64,000 bases of DNA. It comes from Algoriphagus aquimarinus. Its GTDB lineage: Bacteria > Bacteroidota > Bacteroidia > Cytophagales > Cyclobacteriaceae. A program made the position numbers and the translations under genes. The notes beneath the pieces were generated by a model. That model was given only the letters and a program-made list of their open reading frames with translations, was not told the DNA's origin and did no database searches. Positions 57,485 through 64,000 of this stretch are shown here, piece by piece (the stretch's first letter is position 1; every line of letters starts with the position of its first letter). The stretch is taken from positions 62,001 to 126,000 of the forward strand of contig NZ_VORW01000002.1 in the NCBI RefSeq assembly GCF_007997215.1. Reading direction: 5' to 3'.

Positions 57485-57518
57485 GGTATAAGTTTAGACT
57501 GGCTTGATGGTCAATAGT

Positions 57519-58067
57519 TTATTCTTGTGATAAGGAATATTCGATTTTTTTTACTGCATGGTGATAACTTGCCTTGAGAGCCCCTATGCTAGTGCCGGTT
57601 ATTTCAGACATTTCTTCATAAGTAAGCTTTTCTTGATATTTCAAGTGAAACACTAGCCGCTGCTTATCAGGAAGTGTGAGCAATGCTTTTTGAAGTAAGC
57701 GCTGAATTTCGTCACCATCGATGTTTCCAGGCTGATCAATATAAGACTCCATTTTTTCCTGATGATCATCTAGAGAGAAGAAGTGTCGCTTTTTCTTCTT
57801 TTCTAGGAATGTCAGGGATTCATTAGTTGCTATTCTGTACAGCCAGGTGAATAAACTTGATTGCCCTTGGAATTTGTCGATGTACTGATGAGCCTTAATA
57901 AAGGTGTTCTGGGTGAGATCATCCGCATCCTCATGTATCAAAACCATTCTCCTGATCACGTGATAGACTCTCTTTTGGTAAGTCAGGATTAGCTGCCTGA
58001 AACCCATCTCCCTTGTCGTAGGGTCTTGGATGAGTTGGAGGATTTCCTGATCACCGTTTTTCTTCAT
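57519..58067 (-). CDS. RNA polymerase sigma factor, ECF
   Basis: 182 residues. Region 2 (about 22-92) reads LILTYQKRVYHVIRRMVLIH then EDADDLTQNTFIKAHQYIDK and LFTWLYRIATNESL. Region 4 (about 125-178) reads LLTLPDKQRLVFHLKYQEKL then TYEEMSEITGTSIGALKASY. It heads an operon with a membrane protein and a Spy-like periplasmic protein, which points to envelope-stress control (inference). Confidence 0.93.
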   Translation of the reverse strand: MKKNGDQEILQLIQDPTTREMGFRQLILTYQKRVYHVIRRMVLIHEDADDLTQNTFIKAHQYIDKFQGQSSLFTWLYRIATNESLTFLEKKKKRHFFSLDDHQEKMESYIDQPGNIDGDEIQRLLQKALLTLPDKQRLVFHLKYQEKLTYEEMSEITGTSIGALKASYHHAVKKIEYSLSQE

Positions 58068-58171
58068 CTGCTTTTAGACCCAATTTATAGAAAATGGTTT
58101 AGAGGAGTATGCGAAATTGCTTATTAAGCGTTGATTATCAGCTTTAAAAAAAATGTAAGAAATTGAAATTG

Positions 58172-59092
58172 TTAGATTTCAAGGATGTAGTCTAATATAC
58201 CCGCATTCTTGCCTTTAGGTCTAGTTACCAAAAGTGGAATACTATCGTTGTATTGAATTAAACGCTCAGCCATACTTCCTATAAATAATGCTGTAGCAGC
58301 TGTTCGGCCTTTAGCTCCTATAATAATCCCATCTGCACCCATTTCCCTCGCCTTTGCCACGATTTCTTCCACCGGATCATCATTGACGTCTTGGGTATAT
58401 ACAGGTGTGATTTTGTTTCCTTTCGTGTCTATTTTGCGAATGAATTTTTTGTAATTAATCTCGGCATGCATGCGCATGATCTGAGTAAATTCTTCGTAGC
58501 TTTTTCCTGTATAATGATAGCCAGAAGGGACTGTGAACACATTTTGGCATACAATTTCGAGACCACCATGCTTTTCAGCTATCATAATAGCCTCTTCTAA
58601 GGCGTCCTTAGAATAATCAGAAAAATCGCTTGGCACTAACAAGCGTTGCATTTTTGTCTCTGAGCCTTCTGGTACTATGAGTAGTGAACAGCTTGCCCGT
58701 CTAGCTAATCTTGAAGAAGCAACCCCAGTTCCAGGTAGATGTACTTTTCTGCCTATCAAGATCATGTCAGCAGATTTTTCCTCGGCAAGTTTTAATATTT
58801 TTTTAGAGAGAGACCCTTCCTTTACTATGTAGTTTAGAGAGATTCCCTTTGGGTTTTGGAAATGCTCTTTAACCATAGATTCCATGGCTTCTTGGCGCTC
58901 ACTGACCATGTTATCTACCAGATTAGGGAATTCCTCTAGCACCTCTTTGGGAATGCTTAGATTCTTTATCACATTTACGAAGTAGATTTTTTTGGTTTGA
59001 TTTACCTGAGCAATAAAAGCTGCATGTTGAATCAGGGTTTGATCCAAAGAAGTCTGATCTAGGCAAACGACCATTTTTTTAATCAAATACAT
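58172..59092 (-). CDS. Tandem universal stress protein
   Basis: 306 residues, two Usp domains: about 1-145 (MVVCLDQTSLDQTLIQHAAF) and 150-290 (MQRLLVPSDFSDYSKDALEE). The second keeps the ATP-binding loop G-x2-G-x9-G-S (GAKGRTAATALFIGS). In the first the loop is altered (GRKVHLPGTGVASSRLA). A Met at residue 7 is an alternative start. Roles range over stress survival and nucleotide sensing; the target is unknown. Single gene. Confidence 0.92.
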   Translation of the reverse strand: MYLIKKMVVCLDQTSLDQTLIQHAAFIAQVNQTKKIYFVNVIKNLSIPKEVLEEFPNLVDNMVSERQEAMESMVKEHFQNPKGISLNYIVKEGSLSKKILKLAEEKSADMILIGRKVHLPGTGVASSRLARRASCSLLIVPEGSETKMQRLLVPSDFSDYSKDALEEAIMIAEKHGGLEIVCQNVFTVPSGYHYTGKSYEEFTQIMRMHAEINYKKFIRKIDTKGNKITPVYTQDVNDDPVEEIVAKAREMGADGIIIGAKGRTAATALFIGSMAERLIQYNDSIPLLVTRPKGKNAGILDYILEI

Positions 59093-59116
59093 AAAGCGCC
59101 AATGGTTTTAGGAATG

Positions 59117-59124
59117 CAAATTTA
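59117..59124 (-). promoter_or_regulatory. Promoter -7 element for the universal stress protein
   Basis: Leftward TAAATTTG is a full TAnnTTTG match, 24 bases before the start codon. Confidence 0.5.
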
Positions 59125-59197
59125 AGAGTAAAACGAGTAAAACTTTAGGTATTTAGTGAAATAAAATTTCGATTAAATTCATTTTTCAGTTGATTAA

Positions 59198-59209
59198 CGA
59201 TTGCAATCG
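59198..59209. repeat. Perfect 12-base palindrome
   Basis: CGATTGCAATCG lies upstream of the universal stress protein promoter. It could be a dimeric regulator site; there is no further support. Confidence 0.3.
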
Positions 59210-59311
59210 ATTGAAGTATGTATTTAAATGAAATTTTATTTTGATTTAAGCTCTTGAGGTTCAGATTTTTTTGAATTAATAACTATACATTATCGGAATC
59301 ATCCTGCAAAC

Positions 59312-59345
59312 TTGCCAACCTGCCGTGTAATAAATCGTATATTTG
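59312..59345 (+). promoter_or_regulatory. Rightward promoter with no coding gene downstream
   Basis: TTG (59312-59314) precedes TATATTTG (59338-59345), a full TAnnTTTG match, with 23 bases between. No rightward gene follows; the next gene is the leftward flippase. Confidence 0.4.
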
Positions 59346-59349
59346 TACT

Positions 59350-59547
59350 GTCCGGGTCGCCGACATGTTCAAACTTCACAAATTACAAATTTACCGAGTG
59401 AAGCCCTTCTCAAAAACAGGCCTCATCCCGATTCAGTCGGGACCTCGTCTCGCAAGAGTCAGGATAACAGTGGAAGTTTGCGGTAAACAGGCAGCTCAAA
59501 TCTTGTCAAGTAGGAGGTTTGCAACACTCTAAGATCCGGACTTTTTT
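59350..59547 (+). ncRNA. Candidate structured RNA of about 195 bases
   Basis: A rightward promoter match ends 4 bases before GTCCGGGTC (59350-59358). This pairs completely (one G-U) with GATCCGGAC (59533-59541), which is followed by six T residues. A transcript closed by its own ends and finishing in a U tract resembles 6S-like RNAs in size and outline. Internal pairs include TCCCGA with TCGGGA and a CTC-GCAA-GAG hairpin. Against it, the 3' arm lies within the last codons of the flippase gene and part of the RNA is an intergenic repeat. Confidence 0.25.
59420..59468 (-). repeat. Intergenic palindromic repeat, unit C
   Basis: Read leftward the unit begins GTTATCCTGACTC, contains GCGAGACGAGG as in unit A, and ends with TCCCGA-CTGAA-TCGGGA then TGAGG as in unit B. 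It therefore looks like a composite of the two halves seen at 6457-6564. Confidence 0.55.
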
Positions 59548-61004
59548 ATTCTATTTTTCACCCATTCCCACTCCTCGGTTCCTACACCCAGCAATCTTGA
59601 GAAAAACAGGTAGGTGCCAAATACCAAAAGACTTGTTAGCATGATATTTAGAAGTGGTGATTGAAAAACTGAGTTGAGATAGCCTGGAGTAAAAGCAGTA
59701 AATCCAACAAAAATAATCTTCACTGTCTCTGTAGAAAAAGGCTCGAAGCCTAATTTGATTTTTAGGAAAAGGTACTTCACCAGGTTGAATAAGAACATCA
59801 CTACCACAGAAGCCATAGCAGCACCTTCGATTCCATAGATAGGAATAAGCAGGTAATTCAACCCAATAATCAAAACACTCATCCCAATTGTAGCAATCAG
59901 ATTGAAACGATAATGCTTAGAGAAGACTAGGATTTCGCCATTTACGGAGAATACTACGTCAAAGAGTTTTCCTAGACCAATCAAAACGACCACGTATTTA
60001 CCTGCTTCGTAGATATCACGATTTGGGATGAAATAATACAAAGCATCTAGATTTGACCAGATTCCAATAAATAGCAACAAGCAGATATAAAGTTGACGAT
60101 TTGAAATCTGCTTATAAAGCTTGTTGATTTCTTCGTGATTTCCTTTAGCAAAATGATCAGCAATGACTGGCATCACTACTTGAGAGATTGCCCTTCTAGG
60201 CAATTCTATCACCAGTGCCATACTGAATGCAATCGTGTAGATAGCATTTGCTTCAAGACTGATCATCGAGCTTACCATGATGCTGTCAATCTTCATGATC
60301 AAAGTGGAAGCTGCGGTTGCGAGGAAAGTGATTAGACTGAATTGGATGAAAGATGTACGAAATCCTTTTGGAAATGTACTCCAACGGAAATCAAATTTTA
60401 AAACTCCCAACCAAAGTAAATAGATCAAAACCCCCAAAAAGGCAAATCCATATACAGCTACCAAACCTTGCATTACTTGGGGAAAAGTAAGCCATTTGAG
60501 CAAGTAAGATCCTACTAGAATCCCTGTGAGAAGTCTAAGGAAAACTTCACGCATGAGGGTAGGGACAGCTACTTTGACATAGGACCTACTATATGCGTCC
60601 AGTATGCTACTCAGTAGCGAGAATAACGTGATCAGTAAAACGACTCCGAAAAAGTCAATTACCTCAGGGGAGTTGACTGCAAATAACTCAATGATTTGGG
60701 TTTTGAAACCTAGGAAAATTGTACTCACCAAAGCGAAACCTACCATGGAAAAGACCAAGCCATAGCTCAGTAAGGCAGATTGATTGGATTTCAATTGTGG
60801 GAAAAAGCGTGTGATACCATGTCCTACACCTAGCTGGGCAAAGGGAACAAACAATAAGCCCAGATCCTGAATAGTCCGGAATGTACCTAATTGAGAAGCA
60901 TCTAATGCATAGGGATAAAGCCAAAGTACATTGACATACCCTATGACAACTCCCAAGTACGAAAAAATGGTGGTTTGAATACTCTGCTTGGCTACTTTGC
61001 CCAT
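59529..61004 (-). CDS. Polysaccharide/lipid-linked oligosaccharide flippase (MOP superfamily)
   Basis: 491 residues with about 12-14 membrane helices. The N-terminus SIQTTIFSYLGVVIGYVNVL and the block GTFRTIQDLGLLFVPFAQLG are typical of Wzx-like polysaccharide biosynthesis proteins. A second half starts SLITFLATAASTLIMKIDSI. It would move lipid-linked glycan units across the inner membrane. No glycosyltransferase genes lie beside it, so the glycan is unknown. It is downstream of and on the same strand as the feo operon, separated by about 50 bases. Confidence 0.88.
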   Translation of the reverse strand: MGKVAKQSIQTTIFSYLGVVIGYVNVLWLYPYALDASQLGTFRTIQDLGLLFVPFAQLGVGHGITRFFPQLKSNQSALLSYGLVFSMVGFALVSTIFLGFKTQIIELFAVNSPEVIDFFGVVLLITLFSLLSSILDAYSRSYVKVAVPTLMREVFLRLLTGILVGSYLLKWLTFPQVMQGLVAVYGFAFLGVLIYLLWLGVLKFDFRWSTFPKGFRTSFIQFSLITFLATAASTLIMKIDSIMVSSMISLEANAIYTIAFSMALVIELPRRAISQVVMPVIADHFAKGNHEEINKLYKQISNRQLYICLLLFIGIWSNLDALYYFIPNRDIYEAGKYVVVLIGLGKLFDVVFSVNGEILVFSKHYRFNLIATIGMSVLIIGLNYLLIPIYGIEGAAMASVVVMFLFNLVKYLFLKIKLGFEPFSTETVKIIFVGFTAFTPGYLNSVFQSPLLNIMLTSLLVFGTYLFFSRLLGVGTEEWEWVKNRIKKSGS

Positions 61005-61055
61005 GAGCTTAAAAGTATCAAAAAACTACTAATAAGAAGTTACTTGAGTAAAAAT

Positions 61056-61172
61056 TCAAGGTTTGGCGCACTTGTCACAGCCAGCTTCAGACTTTGATTT
61101 GAAGAAATATTTTTTCACCAAATAGCCTAATGCTGCTAATACAATTACTCCAACTAGAATTTCCTGCCACAT
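61056..61172 (-). CDS. FeoB-associated Cys-rich membrane peptide
   Basis: 38 residues, beginning MWQEILVGVIVLAALGYLVK and ending SEAGCDKCAKP. One membrane helix is followed by a basic stretch and a C-x2-C pair. This is the layout of the FeoB_associated family, small partners of the ferrous-iron transporter. The ATG lies one base after the feoB stop, so it is coupled to it. It is easily missed because of its length. The role is probably in FeoB stability or iron handling (inference). Confidence 0.88.
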   Translation of the reverse strand: MWQEILVGVIVLAALGYLVKKYFFKSKSEAGCDKCAKP

Positions 61173-61173
61173 A

Positions 61174-63303
61174 TTACGATAGAATTTGATAGACCAGTAG
61201 CGCAGAGAAGTACGCCAACGCAGTCATGTATACTGTTTGAATCAACGGCCATTTCCATCCTTTAGTTTCCCTATAGACTACAGCAAGCGTACTCATGCAC
61301 TGCATCGCAAAGGCATAGAATACCATAAGTGAAAATGCTGTTGCTGTATTATAGACTTTATCTCCAGTTACAGGGTTGATTTGCTGGTTTAGCTTTTGTC
61401 TGATAGTAAGCTCATCCTCTGTATCTGATCCTATACTATAAATGGTAGCGATTGTCGAAACGAAAACTTCTCTTGCAGCAAATGAGGTGATCAACGCGAT
61501 TCCGATTTTCCAATCATATCCTAAGGGACGGATGGCTGGCTCAATCGCTCTTCCCATTATGCCAATGAAAGAGTTTTCCAATAACAAGGATGCCGTTTCG
61601 TTTTCAATCACTGGAATTTCCTCTGGCGCAGCTTGAGCTAGCTTTACTTCGCTTTCTGCTCTGATAGCATCCATGCGCTCAGGTGGGCCATAGGAAGCCA
61701 ATACCCAAAGAATGACTGAAATAGCAAGTATTACTTTTCCTGCTTCGAAGACGAATGTTTTTGACTTATTGTACATAGTCAATAAAACATCTAGCCAGCG
61801 TGGTGCACGATAGGTAGGAAGTTCTACCATCAGGAAGCTTTTCTCTTTGGTTTTTAAAATGTTTTTCAAAAGTAATGCTGTAAGCAAAACACCAACTACA
61901 CCTAATAAATAGAGTGATAGTAAGGCTAGTGCTTGCATGTTGATAAACCCAAAAATCCTTTCATTGGGAACAACCAAGCCAATTAGAATGACATAGACTG
62001 GAAGTCTAGCCGAGCAACTCATCAGAGGTGTCACCATAATGGTGATGATTTTTTCTTTCCAGTTACCAATGTTTCTTGCGGCCATCACACCTGGAATCGC
62101 ACAAGCTACACCTGAAACAAGGGGGACTATACTTTTGCCATGAAGCCCAAATGGTCGCATCCAGCGATCCATCAAAAATACAACTCTGGACATATATCCA
62201 GTGTCTTCAAGGATAGCCAAAAAACCAAAAAGCATGGCAATCTGCGGGATGAAGATTACTACTCCTCCGATGCCCGGAATAATCCCTTCAGTAATCAAAC
62301 TTGAAAGAGGGCCTTCTGGTAGAAAATTTGCAACTGAACCAGCGAGTTCGGCAAAGAAGCCATCAATCATATCCATTGGAACAGATGCCCAAGCAAAAAT
62401 GGCTTGAAAAATTAAGAGTAAAATCGCTCCGAATATTAGATATCCGAAGACTGGATGAAGTAAAATCTTGTCAATTCCATACTCCTGCTTTATGACTGGA
62501 GTTTTTACTACGGCCTTTTCAACTATGGTGGTAATCTTTCTGTATCGAATCTTTGTTTCCTCGAGTTGCGCTGTATCTAGGTCAAATTTAGTTTCCTCCA
62601 GTTTAGCTTTTATCCAATTCCTATCATCCAGAGAAAATGATTTGTCTTTCTCTCCAAATCGAAGCATCTGATAGGCCTGATAGGAATTTGAAAGCTTGAA
62701 TTTATCTTTCACTTCAGAAAGCAAAGCAGTAGGAACTACTTCCTCGATATTGATAAAAGACGATTTCTTACTGAAGTTTTGCTGATGAATTAATTCTCTA
62801 ATCTGATCCAATCCTTTTTCTCCTCGGGCATCCGTGCTCAAAATAGGTACACCAAGAGCTTTGAATATTTCAAAGCTTTTGATCGCTATATGCTTTCTTG
62901 TTGCGATGTCTGCCATGTTGAGCACCAAAGCGAGATTTAGACCTAAGTCAATCAATTGAGTTGCTAAAAATAGTCCTCGGGAAAGCTGGCAAGAGTCAAT
63001 CACCATCAATACAAACTCAGGTCTTTCCTCTTCTCTTAATTCATTCAGTACTCGGTGGGCAATGATTTCATCCTCAGAATTGGGATAAAGACTATAAGTG
63101 CCTGGTAGATCTATGATTTCATAACTGCTTCCATGGTAATTCATCCAACCCGTCTTCTTATCCACAGTTACTCCAGGATAATTGCCGATTTTTTGGCTTA
63201 ATCCAGTGAGTTGATTGAAAATGGTCGATTTACCAACATTCGGGTTGCCGATGATAGCAATCTTTGGTGATTTGACTAGGGAAGGCGTGGTAGACTCAGG
63301 CAT
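61174..63303 (-). CDS. feoB: Ferrous iron transport protein B
   Basis: 709 residues. The N-terminal GTPase has G1 GNPNVGKS at 19-26, G3 DLPG at 65-68 and G4 in LALVLNMADIA. A helical linker follows, then about 10 membrane helices with the conserved cysteine blocks SGVACAIPGVMAARNI and VTPLMSCSARLPVYVILIG. It imports Fe2+ across the inner membrane. It starts 5 bases after the feoA stop and is followed by the Cys-rich peptide, giving feoA-feoB-peptide order. Confidence 0.97.
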   Translation of the reverse strand: MPESTTPSLVKSPKIAIIGNPNVGKSTIFNQLTGLSQKIGNYPGVTVDKKTGWMNYHGSSYEIIDLPGTYSLYPNSEDEIIAHRVLNELREEERPEFVLMVIDSCQLSRGLFLATQLIDLGLNLALVLNMADIATRKHIAIKSFEIFKALGVPILSTDARGEKGLDQIRELIHQQNFSKKSSFINIEEVVPTALLSEVKDKFKLSNSYQAYQMLRFGEKDKSFSLDDRNWIKAKLEETKFDLDTAQLEETKIRYRKITTIVEKAVVKTPVIKQEYGIDKILLHPVFGYLIFGAILLLIFQAIFAWASVPMDMIDGFFAELAGSVANFLPEGPLSSLITEGIIPGIGGVVIFIPQIAMLFGFLAILEDTGYMSRVVFLMDRWMRPFGLHGKSIVPLVSGVACAIPGVMAARNIGNWKEKIITIMVTPLMSCSARLPVYVILIGLVVPNERIFGFINMQALALLSLYLLGVVGVLLTALLLKNILKTKEKSFLMVELPTYRAPRWLDVLLTMYNKSKTFVFEAGKVILAISVILWVLASYGPPERMDAIRAESEVKLAQAAPEEIPVIENETASLLLENSFIGIMGRAIEPAIRPLGYDWKIGIALITSFAAREVFVSTIATIYSIGSDTEDELTIRQKLNQQINPVTGDKVYNTATAFSLMVFYAFAMQCMSTLAVVYRETKGWKWPLIQTVYMTALAYFSALLVYQILS

Positions 63304-63308
63304 GAAAT

Positions 63309-63536
63309 TCAGAGCAATTGTACTTCTATTAGAGAAGCTTCGGTTTTTCTTAAGGCAAGAATGGTTTCTTCAAGTTTGAACGCCATAGGTCCTCCTAAAG
63401 GGGCGGAATGTTGGAGAATGATTGTTTTTCCAGGTAAAAATCCAAGTTCCATCAAATTGATTTTCAAAGGAGAATCAAGGATTTCTTGGATAATTGCTGC
63501 CCGGGTGACAGGTATAGAATCAGCTGTTATGAACAT
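63309..63536 (-). CDS. feoA: Ferrous iron transport protein A (SH3-like)
   Basis: 75 residues, one FeoA domain: LMELGFLPGKTIILQHSAPL and GGPMAFKLEETILALRKTEA, the typical M-x-L-G-F-x-P-G turn and R-x-x-E-A end. It helps FeoB through protein contact in the cytosol. It is the first gene of the feo operon, behind a promoter match. Confidence 0.95.
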   Translation of the reverse strand: MFITADSIPVTRAAIIQEILDSPLKINLMELGFLPGKTIILQHSAPLGGPMAFKLEETILALRKTEASLIEVQLL

Positions 63537-63564
63537 AGGATTGTGCTGGTCGTTTGACCGAACG

Positions 63565-63572
63565 CAAAAATA
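63565..63572 (-). promoter_or_regulatory. Promoter -7 element for feoAB
   Basis: Leftward TATTTTTG is a full TAnnTTTG match, 28 bases before the feoA start. A CTTTAG at 63591-63596 (leftward) is a weak -33 box at about 19 bases. No clear Fur box is seen. Confidence 0.5.
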
Positions 63573-64000
63573 GAACTATTTGGAATGAATCTAAAGAAAA
63601 ATAAAGAAGATTTTTGTCATGTTTTAAATATGCATGCTTTTTTATTGAAAACTCTCCCATGATTGTGGCTTAAATTATAGGTAACTTCAATGCTAATTCG
63701 GATATTAAATCAAGTTCCACTTCCGGTAGTGAATTCCATTTTTCTCATGAAAGGCAGTAAGTACTTCAGTAGCTATAACCTCACTATAATGTATGTGGCA
63801 ATTTCTGCAAGTATGGTTTTCATGCACGTTTACATATCGAGAAATTTTGAAGTAAGGAGCTAGATATCTAAAGCAATTAAGGTAATATGCCAAGAGAAAA
63901 TACACTATTGAAAAATCTCCCAAGTTTCTATGGAAGTATTTATTTGTGTAATTGTGATATAAATCACTTAAAGAAAATTTCTTGATCTATTAATTTATCC
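63573..64000. other. Right-edge intergenic region
   Basis: AT-rich, no secure gene. A leftward 72-codon frame at 63705-63923 contains CRNCHIHYSEV but has only a TTG start and no recognisable family. A gene could begin past the window edge. Confidence 0.4.

Noticed and set aside
63705-63923. 72-codon leftward frame at the right edge with CRNCHIHY
   Set aside because: Only a TTG start, no recognisable domain, and a low-complexity AT-rich setting; kept only as a note.

Overview
The window looks like chromosomal DNA of a Bacteroidetes (Bacteroidota) bacterium, most likely a free-living aerobic member of the Cyclobacteriaceae (Algoriphagus-like). That placement is inference from gene content: two SusC/SusD (RagA/RagB) outer-membrane pairs, secreted proteins with type IX secretion (T9SS) C-terminal domains, a GSCFA protein, many S9 peptidases, promoters of the form TAnnTTTG, a tRNA without encoded CCA, and few clear Shine-Dalgarno sites. 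Nothing indicates a plasmid, phage, insertion sequence or CRISPR array.

Layout. 0-1.3 kb: two toxin-antitoxin pairs, HigB/HigA (toxin cut by the window edge) and a PIN toxin with a short DNA-binding-type antitoxin. 1.8-7.6 kb: priA behind a YyaL-type thioredoxin-domain protein, then a GSCFA protein, separated by an intergenic palindromic repeat. 7.7-10 kb: an ECF sigma factor with a membrane partner, a DUF1835 protein, and a DUF1801 pseudogene carrying two stop codons. 10.2-26.3 kb: two SusC/SusD pairs interleaved with S9 peptidases, a VOC protein and a PBP4-type D-Ala-D-Ala carboxypeptidase; there is no glycoside hydrolase, so peptides are the likelier substrates. 26.7-33.5 kb: membrane pyrophosphatase, HD hydrolase, class A beta-lactamase-fold protein, several small or decayed genes, a bicupin and a tRNA-Met(CAU). 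33.6-43 kb: a YihX-like HAD phosphatase with a site-2-type protease; a PASTA/T9SS/rhodanese operon; an Mrp/NifU/M43-protease operon. 43.1-51 kb: dnaG, ribBA, a secreted protein with surE, a TPR histidine kinase without a response regulator, and a substrate-binding protein without a transporter. 51-56 kb: fructose-bisphosphate aldolase facing an mgsA-pfkA operon, then oligopeptidase B. 56.2-59.1 kb: mscL, an ECF sigma/anti-sigma-like/Spy-like operon, and a tandem universal stress protein. 59.1-64 kb: a gene-free stretch with a second copy of the palindromic repeat and a candidate structured RNA, a polysaccharide flippase, and a feoA-feoB operon ending in a 38-residue FeoB-associated peptide.

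Themes. Much of the window is housekeeping (replication, glycolysis, flavin synthesis, Fe-S carriers). The accessory signal is peptide capture and breakdown plus envelope stress. I did not find a clearly new multi-gene system. The items most worth checking are the candidate RNA at 59.35-59.55 kb, the split intergenic repeat family, the decayed small genes, and the beta-lactamase-fold protein whose omega-loop glutamate motif is not visible.
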